64,000 nucleotides of DNA, taken from positions 578,965 through 642,964 of the forward strand of contig JBBDXT010000004.1 in the NCBI GenBank assembly GCA_040902225.1. The letters run 5' to 3'. This DNA is from Chloroflexota bacterium. GTDB lineage: Bacteria; Chloroflexota; Limnocylindria; QHBO01. A program made the translations under genes and the position numbers. Shown here piece by piece: positions 49,988 through 58,523 of this stretch (position 1 is the stretch's first letter; every line of letters begins with the position of its first letter). The notes beneath the pieces were generated by a model, which was given only the letters and a program-made list of their open reading frames with translations, was not told where the DNA came from and ran no database searches.

Positions 49988-50211
49988 AAATCATCAATCT
50001 ACGCACGACATGACCGCCATAACGGGGTCGAGCATCGAGGCGGTGCCACCCGCAGGGAAATCTGTGAGCGCCTACGAAAGAGCCTGCGGCGGGCATCTGG
50101 GCCATCCCTTCGCCGACGGTCCGCGGCCGACGGGATTGCGCTACTGAATCAACTCAGCCGCGCTGAAGCTGGAGCCGACGTCCCAGGGATGGCGCCGACC
50201 GCCGCCTCGTC

Positions 50212-51777
50212 CTAGCGTGCCACCTTCTCCGTCACGTCGACCTGGGTGTAGATGTGCACCTTGTCGACGAAGGTCCAGTTGCGGTCGGGGAGGAGCGGCA
50301 GGTCCATGCCGAAGTACGCGTGGAAGATGGCGCGGAACTGGTTGACCGGCGTGATCGAGTCGTACAGTCCGGCCTCCTGGGGCGTCTTGCCGGGCAGGTA
50401 GTAGGCACTCAGGATCCCGAACTTCTCCTCCAACTCCGCCCGGGTGGCCTTCGTCCAGTCCAAGCCACCCTCGGCGATGGAGCGCGCCGGTCGGGGCCCT
50501 TCGTCGGCCTGGATAATCACGATCGGCCGCTCGGAGGCGGGCACGGCAAGGAGCGAGCCGAGCCAGTCGAGCACTTGTGAGTTGGCGAACTGCACCTGGT
50601 CCGCGTAGTTGACATTGCGGGTGCGCGCGTTCTCTTCCTCCGCCGCCACGAAACTGCCGTCGGCGTGGAAGATGTACGGATCATGGGGCAGGACGAAGTG
50701 AGCGTGCACGAACTTTGGCCCGCCGAGCGTCGAGGCGTGGTTCAGGCGGGCCCACTCGTAGCGGATCTGGTTCCATCGGTTCCGGCGCCAGTCGATTGGA
50801 GCCTCGGGGCCGAGCCCTTCGAAGGCGCGCAGGATCGTTGAACGTTCGAGCACATCGAGGAACTCGGACGCCAGCTGGTCGTACACGTAGCTGATCTCGG
50901 CCGACGGGTGGCGTGCTGTGGGTCCCCATGTGCTGCCCAGGTACAAGAACCGATACCCGGCGCTGCCGAGGTAATGCTCCACCTGGAAGGGAGCCGAGAG
51001 GTCCGAGTAGACCGGTCCCCAGTCGTGGTCGGCCGTGGCCCGCTCGCGAAGCGAGGCGAAGTCCAGGTAGTCCATGCTGCGTGACGAAACCATGCTCAGG
51101 GCGGTGACGATGTAGTTGGCGGTGGCGTGCTCAGCGACGTAGAAGCCGCGTGCCCGCAGGTCATCGAGGAACGGCGAGTTGTCGTAGTCGTAGTACTTGT
51201 CGATGACGTTGCCTGACCCGTATCGGTCCAGGATGACCCAGTACACATCCGGCAGCTCCTGCCCGGGGCTGGGTGCCGGGCTCATCGTCAGCCCAGGACC
51301 GGTCACCACCCCGCCGGGGCGCACGTTCAGGGAGAAGGCGGCGATGAGCAGCAGGTTGAAGCACACGAGCAAGGCTCCGATGACATTGAGTGGCACCACA
51401 ACGCGCCTGGCGAGGCCCTCGAAGCGCCAGATCATCGAGATGCCGATAACAGCCACCAGCGCCCACGCGCTGACCAGCACCCAATGCCCGAGCAGCATCT
51501 TCCCGATCCAGTCCCAGGCCATCCCGTAGGTGAAGAAGAGGACCACCAGGAGCGTGCTCATCAGCGCGGCTGATGGCCAGCTGCGGGTGAGTGCCCAGAA
51601 GACGAGGAGCGCGCCGAGGGTGATGCCGAGCGAAACGCCCAGCGGCAGCACGACTTCGTACGGCGCGATTGCCTCGTGCACGTTCTGCGCGTAGAGGAAG
51701 ACGACCGGGTAGGCGGCGGCCAGGATCGGGTAGACCGGTACGGCGGTCGCGCGGAGGAGTCGGCCCGATTTGGTCAT
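50212..51777 (-). CDS. membrane protein with sulfatase-like extracellular domain
   Basis: A 521-residue protein. About six N-terminal membrane helices (to ~residue 165) are followed by an alkaline-phosphatase/sulfatase-superfamily domain: DVYWVILDRYGSGNVIDKYYDYDNSPFLDDLRARGFYVAEHA, FVHAHFVLPHDPYIF and PIVIIQADEGPRP. Such proteins often transfer phospho-alcohol groups to glycans or are of unknown role. The usual catalytic Thr/Cys position cannot be assigned with certainty. ATG 51777 is chosen since the upstream frame is a translation of tRNA-like sequence. It lies between the intact tRNA-Val and its 3' copy. Confidence 0.8.
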   Translation of the reverse strand: MTKSGRLLRATAVPVYPILAAAYPVVFLYAQNVHEAIAPYEVVLPLGVSLGITLGALLVFWALTRSWPSAALMSTLLVVLFFTYGMAWDWIGKMLLGHWVLVSAWALVAVIGISMIWRFEGLARRVVVPLNVIGALLVCFNLLLIAAFSLNVRPGGVVTGPGLTMSPAPSPGQELPDVYWVILDRYGSGNVIDKYYDYDNSPFLDDLRARGFYVAEHATANYIVTALSMVSSRSMDYLDFASLRERATADHDWGPVYSDLSAPFQVEHYLGSAGYRFLYLGSTWGPTARHPSAEISYVYDQLASEFLDVLERSTILRAFEGLGPEAPIDWRRNRWNQIRYEWARLNHASTLGGPKFVHAHFVLPHDPYIFHADGSFVAAEEENARTRNVNYADQVQFANSQVLDWLGSLLAVPASERPIVIIQADEGPRPARSIAEGGLDWTKATRAELEEKFGILSAYYLPGKTPQEAGLYDSITPVNQFRAIFHAYFGMDLPLLPDRNWTFVDKVHIYTQVDVTEKVAR

Positions 51778-52161
51778 GAGCGCCGATTCTCGCACGACGG
51801 GGGGTGATGGCGGCAGCTCGCGGAGGTCCCCGGCGTGGCCACAACCCGCGTCCGGGGACGTTCCGTGACCGTCATGACGAACCCTGATGCCGAGTGCCGC
51901 CACCCTCACGGCCACTGCATAGGCCGCGATGCTTGACATGCAAGAGGTCACTGGTTCGAGTCCAGTGTCGCCCACCATGAACCCTGGCTGACCAGCCGCT
52001 CTCCTGCGCTGGCGACTGTCGCGCGTACAGCCGGGAGTACTCTCCGGGTACTGCATCAGACCGCACTCGCCGAATTTAGTGCCGTCGCTGACGCGTCATC
52101 GATCTGCCGGAAGTACTACTTCGTCATGGTCCTTCCGTCGCGGAGTCGCCATCCTCTGGGC
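51778..52161. other. gap with tRNA-Val 3' fragment
   Basis: 384 bp. Holds the tRNA-Val 3' copy (51930-51977) and AGTACT-TCTCCGG-type inverted repeats near 52035; no gene seen. Confidence 0.6.
51930..51977 (+). pseudogene. exact 3' fragment of tRNA-Val(GAC)
   Basis: 48 nt identical to 49940-49987 (anticodon loop to CCA), starting TGCTTGACATGCA. The preceding bases differ from the tRNA, so only the 3' half exists: the expected att-like junction of an insertion into tRNA-Val. Confidence 0.85.
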
Positions 52162-53373
52162 ATGTCCAAGCCGATCGCGTCCACACAGGATCGCCTTTCC
52201 GCTCGCGGTCTCCGCGGGCCGGCCGCCGCCGCCGGGGCTGCGGTGATCAGCCTTTCGCTGCTCCTGTCCGTCGGTCCGGCGCTCGGCGCCGGCAACAGCA
52301 ACGGTAATGGCGCCAACGGAAACGGCTCCAGTGGCGGCGGAACTGGGACGTCGGGCAACGTGAAGGTCCACGATGCCGCGACCGGCGTGGAAACGTCAGG
52401 CGGCGACAACGAACCGCATGTGTGTGACTTCTGGCTTGGTTTCACCCTCGACGCCCCGTTCGAGGCCGGCACCTGGGTCGTGGTGAGCTGGGCGCCGACG
52501 GGCGATGGGTCGACCGTGGTCTCGGGCGTATACGACACGGCTGGCGATGGAATCGACAGTTCGAGCGTCATCGAGGTGCCGGCTGGGCACTATCGAGTTG
52601 AGTGGGCTGCCACCGGCGCTACGGTCAGCAAGAAAAAGACCTTCTGGGTCGATGCCGGATGCGATGAGTCGGAGACGCCCGCGGATGAGCCTCCCGTCGA
52701 GGAAGCGGCATCGCCGGTCGAGGAGTCCCCAGCAGAGGAACCCGCGCCACCCGCGGACGAGTCCGTCCCTCCGAGTGATGAGTCTCCGGCCGAGGAACTG
52801 GTCTCGCCGGTCGAGGAGTCCGAAGTGGAGCAGTCCTCAGGCGACGATCCTCCTGGAGATGAGTCTCCGGTCGAGGAACTGGTCTCCGCAGCTGAGGACA
52901 CGCCAGTCGAGGAAGTCGCTTCGCCGGTCGACGAGCCGCTCCCTCCCGTGGATGAGCAGCGAGGTCCGGCCGATGAGTCCGGCGTCGAGGAGCCTGCCAC
53001 GCCCGGCGACCAGACTGTCGCCGAAGGCGATGGCGCGCCCTCTGATGAGCTTCCTGCGACTCCCGGCGACGAGACAGTCGCTGACGGTGACGGCGCGCCG
53101 GCGGATGAGCCTCTGGCCACCCTCGGCGATGCGTCGGTCGAAGAGGCACCCGCCCAGGCGGTCGATCCGGGCTCGACCGACCCGGGAACTCCTCCCACGC
53201 AGGACCAGCTCGACGGCACCGCCACCTCAACGGAACCGACGATGTCGGACACCGCAATCCAGACCCTCCCCGTGTCGAGCGGTCTCGTGACAACCTTCCT
53301 GGTGCTGCTGCTGCTGCTGATCGTCGTTCACGCCACCGCCCGTCGCGGGAAGCGCGGCGGTATCCACGCATGA
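52162..53373 (+). CDS. secreted Pro/Glu-rich surface protein with C-terminal anchor
   Basis: A 403-residue exported protein. A signal peptide (AAAAGAAVISLSLLLSVGPALGAG) is followed by a Gly/Asn-rich stretch and a ~100-residue beta-rich domain (HVCDFWLGFTLDAPFEAGTWVVV, ending DAGCDE). Then come about 180 residues of acidic repeats built from P-V-E-E-x-x-S-P-V-E-E and P-A-T-P-G-D-x-T-V-A units. The C-terminus has LPVSSG, a membrane helix (LVTTFLVLLLLLIVVHA) and RRGKRGG, resembling a sortase sorting signal with a variant LPxTG box. No sortase gene is in the window. An in-frame ATG at 52126 is an alternative start. Confidence 0.78.
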   Translation: MSKPIASTQDRLSARGLRGPAAAAGAAVISLSLLLSVGPALGAGNSNGNGANGNGSSGGGTGTSGNVKVHDAATGVETSGGDNEPHVCDFWLGFTLDAPFEAGTWVVVSWAPTGDGSTVVSGVYDTAGDGIDSSSVIEVPAGHYRVEWAATGATVSKKKTFWVDAGCDESETPADEPPVEEAASPVEESPAEEPAPPADESVPPSDESPAEELVSPVEESEVEQSSGDDPPGDESPVEELVSAAEDTPVEEVASPVDEPLPPVDEQRGPADESGVEEPATPGDQTVAEGDGAPSDELPATPGDETVADGDGAPADEPLATLGDASVEEAPAQAVDPGSTDPGTPPTQDQLDGTATSTEPTMSDTAIQTLPVSSGLVTTFLVLLLLLIVVHATARRGKRGGIHA

Positions 53374-53441
53374 CTGACGGCGTTCTGTGGTCCGGATCCA
53401 GCTACCCTAACGCGGGCTTTTCTTCCCGCTCGAGGTGAACC

Positions 53442-54020
53442 GTGAGCTTCCTGTCGAAGGGCCGCCGCGGCAAGGAATCGGAAGAGCCGCCGACGGATGA
53501 ACCGACGGCCACGCAGCTTGCGGTGGTGGAATTCTGGGCCGCGGGCCAACGCACGCTGGCCGGCATGGATCTCAGCCAGGGTCGCCTGACAGACCTCATC
53601 AATCGCCAGGACATCCTGCCCGTGGTGCTTCTCGACGAGCGGCCGGAGGACCTCTCGCAGCCAATCGAGAAGCGCGCCGATCAGCAATGGACACATTTTC
53701 TGATCTGGGACGCGCTTCTCATCGTGCCTCCGCCGCGAGCGACCGATCCATCACGGAGGCTGCATCGCCCGAAACAGCCGGTCGAGCTCGTCATCGGCCC
53801 ATTCGTCGTTTCCGGCATGGTGCACATCCCGCCCGGCGCCCAGGCGGCTGGCTTCCTGCTTCGTCAGAACCTCAGGTTCGCCCCCCTGACGCGGGCCGTG
53901 GTGCAGGACAGCGGGCGCGAGGGGTTCGAGCAGCGCGCTGAGGTGATCCTGGTCAACATGCGGCGGGTCGAGACGATGCGGGATATCGGTGTCGAGGAGC
54001 CAGAGGGACCGTCTAGTTAG
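53442..54020 (+). CDS. hypothetical protein
   Basis: A 192-residue soluble protein with no recognised domain. A charged N-terminus (SKGRRGKESEEPPTDEP) is followed by a compact region containing LINRQDILPVVLLDERP, DALLIVPPPRATDPSRRLHRP and VELVIGPFVVSGMVHIPPGAQAAGFLLRQ. GTG 53442 has GAGG upstream, with TACCCT further up. The gene ends 33 bp before the convergent HD-GYP gene. Confidence 0.68.
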   Translation: MSFLSKGRRGKESEEPPTDEPTATQLAVVEFWAAGQRTLAGMDLSQGRLTDLINRQDILPVVLLDERPEDLSQPIEKRADQQWTHFLIWDALLIVPPPRATDPSRRLHRPKQPVELVIGPFVVSGMVHIPPGAQAAGFLLRQNLRFAPLTRAVVQDSGREGFEQRAEVILVNMRRVETMRDIGVEEPEGPSS

Positions 54021-54052
54021 AGAGGGTGTCGCGCCAATCGACTGACGGGCTA

Positions 54053-54799
54053 TCAGGCAGCCCCGGACAACATCAGCGCATTGCGGATGCGCTCGGCATC
54101 CTCCACATCGGCGAGGCGTGCCAACCAGTTGGGCTCCAGGTCCCGGACGACCGAATCGAGGTCTTCTGCCTCGAGCTCGCGAAGGAGCCCATTGGCACAC
54201 AGGGTCAACAGGACCGATGCGATCTGTGGGTCGTACCAGGTGCCGGAGCGGGCATGGATGGTCGTGGCGGCCGCCTGCGCACCCTCCTGCGCGACCGCAA
54301 TCTCGAGACCGTCGGTGAGGGTCACGATGCGAGCGAAGAGTGGGATCGCCTCGCCGGTCAGCCCCATCGGCAGGCCGCGGCCGTCCCAGTGCTCGTGGAG
54401 CGCCATCACCGTGACGGCGACCTCCGGACCGAATCCCGCTCTCGTTGCGAACTGCGCTCCGCGGCGAACCCGCCGGTGCTCGGCCGCGATGCGTTCCTCG
54501 TCCGTGCCGCGGGCGACCGGCATCAGGCGACGCATCATGGCCGGGCGCGCCGAGCCAGGGTCAACGTCGGAGACGCTGCCGGCATCGTGCATCAGGGCGG
54601 CGTAGAAGAGCCCAAGCCGATCTCGATCGGCGATGCCCATCGCCTCGGCCAGGCGCATCGACAGGTGGCAGGTGCGCACGGCGTGGCCCGGCTCGTGTCC
54701 GGCCAGTTCGTCCAGCGTGGGTGCCATCTCCAGCAGGAGGTCGGCCACGCGTACGGCGTGCCGCGGATACGCGTTGTGTGCCGTTGCTTCGGCTCTCAT
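54053..54799 (-). CDS. HD-GYP-type phosphohydrolase
   Basis: A 248-residue stand-alone HD-GYP-like domain: GHAVRTCHLSMRLAEAMG, LFYAALMHDAGSVSD (HD), MALHEHWDGRGLPMGLTGEAIPLFARIVTLTDGLEI (HExxDGxGxP-type block). The family hydrolyses cyclic di-GMP or related signals; residues after the HD pair diverge from the strict GYP form, so activity is inferred. The frame upstream of ATG 54799 is not gene-like. Divergent from the HAD gene, with a palindrome in between. Confidence 0.84.
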   Translation of the reverse strand: MRAEATAHNAYPRHAVRVADLLLEMAPTLDELAGHEPGHAVRTCHLSMRLAEAMGIADRDRLGLFYAALMHDAGSVSDVDPGSARPAMMRRLMPVARGTDEERIAAEHRRVRRGAQFATRAGFGPEVAVTVMALHEHWDGRGLPMGLTGEAIPLFARIVTLTDGLEIAVAQEGAQAAATTIHARSGTWYDPQIASVLLTLCANGLLRELEAEDLDSVVRDLEPNWLARLADVEDAERIRNALMLSGAA

Positions 54800-54844
54800 G
54801 CGGGCCAGTGTCGGGCGCCCGGCGCTGAGCGGGAATGGCCCCAA

Positions 54845-54860
54845 GGTACCCCCGGGTACC
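54845..54860. promoter_or_regulatory. palindrome between divergent HD-GYP and HAD genes
   Basis: GGTACCC-CC-GGGTACC, 7-bp arms with a 2-nt spacer, 17 bp upstream of the TATCGT box (54877-54882) of the HAD gene. Placement suits an operator; the binding protein is unknown. Confidence 0.4.
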
Positions 54861-54888
54861 GCCCTCACGCACGGGCTATCGTAGACCG

Positions 54889-55554
54889 ATGTCCGAGCCC
54901 CTCCGCCCCGCGCCACCGCCTGCCGCGGTCATCTTCGACCTGGACGGGACACTGGTCGACACGGTCGAGTCGCGGATCAAGGCGTGGCTTGCCGTCTTCC
55001 GGGAGGAGGGGATCCCCGCTGAGCGCAGCCATGTTGCCGCCCTGATCGGGACGGATGGAAAGCGCCTGCCCCGCGAAGTGGCCACCGTCGCTGGAATCAC
55101 GCTGGAGGCCGGACGACAGGAGCGCATCGACGCCCGTTGCGGCGCCATCTTCGCCCGGTTGAATCGCCAGCCGCAGCCGCTGCCCGGCGTCCATGACCTG
55201 CTCCGGCGCCTCGAGGTCGCCGGCGTGCCATGGGCGATCGCCACCTCCAGCCGGCGCGAGCAGGTGGCTGCCTCGGTCGACGCCCTGGACCTGGACCGTC
55301 CGCCCCTCGTCGTCGATGGCACGCACGTCGAGCGTGCCAAGCCCGCCCCGGACCTGCTGCTGCGTGCCGCCGACGAGCTGCACGCCGAGGCGGCGCGCTG
55401 TTGGTACGTCGGCGATGCGACCTGGGACATGCTGGCAGCCTCGGCCGCCGGCATGATCGCGGTCGGAGTCACCAGCGGGGCGGTCGATGCCGCAACGCTG
55501 CTCAACGCCGGCGCCCGCCACGTGGTCGCCTCCCTTTCCGAACTCCGGGTCTGA
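54889..55554 (+). CDS. HAD-superfamily hydrolase
   Basis: A 221-residue phosphatase/phosphomutase-type HAD. Motif I is IFDLDGTLVDT (nucleophile and acid/base Asp); motif II is AIATSSRRE; the lysine is in VERAKPAPDLL; motif IV is YVGDATWDMLAA. The alpha-helical C1 cap is of the phosphoglycolate phosphatase/beta-phosphoglucomutase class. The substrate is unknown. TATCGT lies 6 nt before the ATG. ligD starts 4 nt after its stop, suggesting co-expression. Confidence 0.88.
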   Translation: MSEPLRPAPPPAAVIFDLDGTLVDTVESRIKAWLAVFREEGIPAERSHVAALIGTDGKRLPREVATVAGITLEAGRQERIDARCGAIFARLNRQPQPLPGVHDLLRRLEVAGVPWAIATSSRREQVAASVDALDLDRPPLVVDGTHVERAKPAPDLLLRAADELHAEAARCWYVGDATWDMLAASAAGMIAVGVTSGAVDAATLLNAGARHVVASLSELRV

Positions 55555-55558
55555 CGCG

Positions 55559-58213
55559 GTGCCGCTCGAGACATATCGGTCCAAGCGCGACTTTTCGCGG
55601 ACGCCCGAGCCCGAGCCGGGAGCGATCGGGCAGGGGAGCGGGCGTTTCGTCGTGCAGCGCCATCGGGCCAGCCGCCTGCATTACGACCTCCGTCTGGAGG
55701 TTGGCGGCGTGCTCGTCAGCTGGGCCGTCCCGCGCGGCCCGACCCTGGACCCCGATCAGCGCCGCATGGCGATGCGCACCGAGGACCACCCGATCGAATA
55801 TCTCGACTTCGAGGCGACGATCCCGTCCGGCCAGTACGGCGCGGGCGACATGATCGTGTGGGACTGGGGCACCTTCAGTCCCGAGGAGACCGACGATCCG
55901 GCCGCGGCACTGGTCGCCGGTGAGCTCAAATTTCGGCTGAACGGCCAGCGCTTGCGTGGCCGCTACACGATCATCCAGACGGGCGGGAAGCGGGATGCCT
56001 TCGGCCGGAAGTCTGAGCCGGGCCAGTGGCTGCTGATCCACAAGCGAGACGATGACGCGGTGGCAGGTTGGGATGCGGAGGAGCATCTCACCAGCGTGAA
56101 GTCCGGCCGAACCAATGACGAAGTGGCTGCGGGGATCGCGCCCCATGTGCTTGCGCCGCCGCCCAGCGTGGAGCCGGAGCCGGATCTCGCCGCCGCGCGC
56201 CCCGCCGCGCTTCCTGACTTCGTGAAGCCGATGCTCGCCACCCTGACCGAGGGCGCATTCGACGATCCGGACTGGCTGTACGAGATCAAGTGGGATGGAT
56301 ATCGGGTCGAGGCGGTGGTACAGGGGAAGGGGGTTCGGATCTGGACCCGCAACCGCATCGACGCCGCGGTCTATTTCCCCGACCTGGCCGGCCCGCCCGA
56401 CTGGATCGTGGCGCGCGAGGCGGTGGTGGATGGCGAGGTCGTGGCCCTCGACCCCGATGGCCGTCCCGATTTCTCGCTCCTCCAGGATCGGACCGGGCTG
56501 CGCGGCCTGGAGGCGGCCACCGGACGGCGCTCGCCGGATTCGCCTCGGCTCAGCGCAGACGAACGGAAGGCGATCCCGCTCGCCTACATGGTCTTCGACC
56601 TGCTCCACCTCGACGGCAGCTCCCTGCTCGACGTGCCGCTCGAGGAGCGGAAGCGTCTCCTCCATCGGGTGATCCGGCCGCATCCGCTGGTTCGCTACGC
56701 GGCCCACGTGGTCGGGGAGGGGGAGGCCTTCGTTCGCGCTGCCGCGGGTCGGGGCCTGGAGGGGGTCGTCGCCAAGCGACGCGCCAGCCGCTACGAACCG
56801 GGCAAGCGATCAGGGGACTGGCTCAAGATCAAGCTGCGCCGCGAGCAGGAGCTGGTGGTCGCGGGATGGCTGCCCGGGAAGGGGAGCCACGCCGACCTCG
56901 GATCGCTGATCGTCGCCGTCAATGCCGATGGTCGCCTCCGGCATGCGGGCCAGGTCGGCAGCGGCATCTCTGCCACCATGCGCCGGCAACTCCTCAAGGC
57001 CTTTGAGCCGCTGCAGCGCGAGGACTCGCCGCTGGATCCCGTGCCGCGCCTGCCGGCTGCGCGATGGGTCGAGCCACGCATCGTGATCCGCGCGGAATTT
57101 GCAGAATGGACGTCTGATGGTCTGTTGCGACAGGCGGCCTTCAAGGGGATCGAGGTGGGGAAGGAGCCTGCCGCGGTGGTTCGCGAAGAGGCACCGCCCG
57201 CCGCGCGGGTCGCGGCCCGCGCGCCTGCCGCAGCGCGCAACAGGAGATCAGATCACCTGAACACCACAGTGGTGGAGGCGACCGCTGCGGAGCTCTCGGC
57301 CCTCGACGCCATGGATCGCGACGGCACCTGGCAGGTTGCGGGCCACGAGGTGCGCGTGACGAACCTCGGCAAGGTGCTCTTCCCCTCCGCGGATGGGCAT
57401 CCGGCGCTTACGAAGCGTGACCTCATTCGGCATTACGTGTCGGTGGGACCGATCCTCGTGCCGCACCTGGCGGGTCGCGGCCTCAACCTCCAGCGCTTCC
57501 CCGATGGAATCGGAAAGCCCGGCTTCTGGCAGAAGGATCTGCCCGGCCATGCGCCGAGCTGGATCGCGCGCTGGTCCTACACGGGAAGCGAGGGGGCCAA
57601 GGATTACGTGGTCGTCGATCGCGTCGCGACGCTCGCATGGCTGGCGCAGGAGGGCGCGATTGAGCTGCACCCGTGGACATCTCGCACGGAGGCTCCGGAC
57701 CGGCCAACCTTCGCGCTGATCGACATCGACCCGGGAACCGAGACGACGTTCGATGAGATCCTCGTTCTGGCACGGCTGTATCGGACCGCGCTCGAGCATC
57801 TGGGGGTGATCGGCCTTCCGAAGGTGAGCGGCAAGCGCGGCGTCCAGATCTGGCTGCCGATCGAGCCCACCTCCACCTTCGAGCAGACCCGTGACTGGGT
57901 CGAGGCGCTCTCGAAGGCGGTGGGCCAGATGGTCCCCGAGCTCGTCAGCTGGGAGTGGTCGAAGCGCGACCGCGCCGGCCGAGCTCGGCTCGACTTCACC
58001 CAGAACGCGATTAACCGGACGCTGGTGGCACCCTATTCGGCTCGACCATCAGCAGGAGCCCCCGTCTCGGCGCCGATCACGTGGGACGAGCTCGACGATC
58101 CCGAGCTCGCACCCGACCGTTGGACGATCAGCTCCCTGCCCGATCGGGTCGCGGCCTTGGGCGACCTCTTCGCGCCTGCCCTGAGCCTGGCCCAGAAGCT
58201 GCCACCCCTGTGA
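55559..58213 (+). CDS. ligD: multifunctional ATP-dependent DNA ligase LigD
   Basis: Bacterial non-homologous end-joining enzyme, 884 residues, domain order PE-LIG-POL as in Pseudomonas. PE (3'-phosphoesterase, ~1-160): RFVVQRHRASRLHYDLRLE and RTEDHPIEYLDFE hold the metal/catalytic histidines. LIG (~220-530): nucleotidyl lysine K244 in EIKWDGYRVE, then GEVVALD and LEGVVAKR. POL primase/polymerase (~600-884): NLQRFPDG, the D-I-D catalytic pair at 722-724 (IDIDPG) and SGKRGVQIWLPI. The GTG start gives MPLETYRSKRDF. No ku gene lies in the window. Confidence 0.95.
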   Translation: MPLETYRSKRDFSRTPEPEPGAIGQGSGRFVVQRHRASRLHYDLRLEVGGVLVSWAVPRGPTLDPDQRRMAMRTEDHPIEYLDFEATIPSGQYGAGDMIVWDWGTFSPEETDDPAAALVAGELKFRLNGQRLRGRYTIIQTGGKRDAFGRKSEPGQWLLIHKRDDDAVAGWDAEEHLTSVKSGRTNDEVAAGIAPHVLAPPPSVEPEPDLAAARPAALPDFVKPMLATLTEGAFDDPDWLYEIKWDGYRVEAVVQGKGVRIWTRNRIDAAVYFPDLAGPPDWIVAREAVVDGEVVALDPDGRPDFSLLQDRTGLRGLEAATGRRSPDSPRLSADERKAIPLAYMVFDLLHLDGSSLLDVPLEERKRLLHRVIRPHPLVRYAAHVVGEGEAFVRAAAGRGLEGVVAKRRASRYEPGKRSGDWLKIKLRREQELVVAGWLPGKGSHADLGSLIVAVNADGRLRHAGQVGSGISATMRRQLLKAFEPLQREDSPLDPVPRLPAARWVEPRIVIRAEFAEWTSDGLLRQAAFKGIEVGKEPAAVVREEAPPAARVAARAPAAARNRRSDHLNTTVVEATAAELSALDAMDRDGTWQVAGHEVRVTNLGKVLFPSADGHPALTKRDLIRHYVSVGPILVPHLAGRGLNLQRFPDGIGKPGFWQKDLPGHAPSWIARWSYTGSEGAKDYVVVDRVATLAWLAQEGAIELHPWTSRTEAPDRPTFALIDIDPGTETTFDEILVLARLYRTALEHLGVIGLPKVSGKRGVQIWLPIEPTSTFEQTRDWVEALSKAVGQMVPELVSWEWSKRDRAGRARLDFTQNAINRTLVAPYSARPSAGAPVSAPITWDELDDPELAPDRWTISSLPDRVAALGDLFAPALSLAQKLPPL

Positions 58214-58523
58214 GCGGCAAACGAAAGGCCGCGGGTGGAGCGCCGATCCTGGGAGTCACAGGAACGGAGCCGCCCGCGGCGAATTGCGAACGGTAAGGGG
58301 GCGACGGATCTAGCTGGGCCAGCCGCCGCCGGTGTGTGCGCTGCGCATTCCCGTCTCCCTCTCAAGGCAGCCGCCTCGCATGAGACGTGACCGCACACAG
58401 ACATTCGTACCCGGAGGTCGCCCCTTCAATCACCCATCCGTACCTGCGTGGCGAGGGCCGGGCAGTACTTCCGGGGGACGCACTGGTCAAATGGGACTTG
58501 CCAAGCCCCGTATACTCCCGTCA
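58214..58523. other. gap between ligD and the XRE-TPR gene
   Basis: 310 bp without a convincing gene. It contains the inverted repeat GCCGCGGG (58228-58235) / CCCGCGGC (58273-58280), possibly ending ligD transcription, and the promoter of the next gene at its right end. Confidence 0.6.
58511..58516 (+). promoter_or_regulatory. -10 box of a leaderless gene
   Basis: TATACT ends 7 nt before ATG 58524. No convincing -35 at standard spacing. Confidence 0.5.

Larger units (their letters stand above)
44971..51942. mobile_element. candidate island bounded by tRNA-Val anticodon-loop repeats
   Basis: TGCTTGACATGCA occurs at 44971-44983 (end of the 5' fragment) and 51930-51942 (start of the 3' fragment), as if one tRNA-Val gene had been split. 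The ~7 kb between carries an intact tRNA-Val and five protein genes, all on the minus strand. No integrase remains, so this is an inferred relic. Confidence 0.4.

Noticed and set aside
49917-50105. Short minus-strand peptide containing [11 protein letters not shown]
   Set aside because: This is the well-known spurious translation of a tRNA gene; here it covers tRNA-Val, and the same peptide at 51.9 kb covers the 3' fragment.
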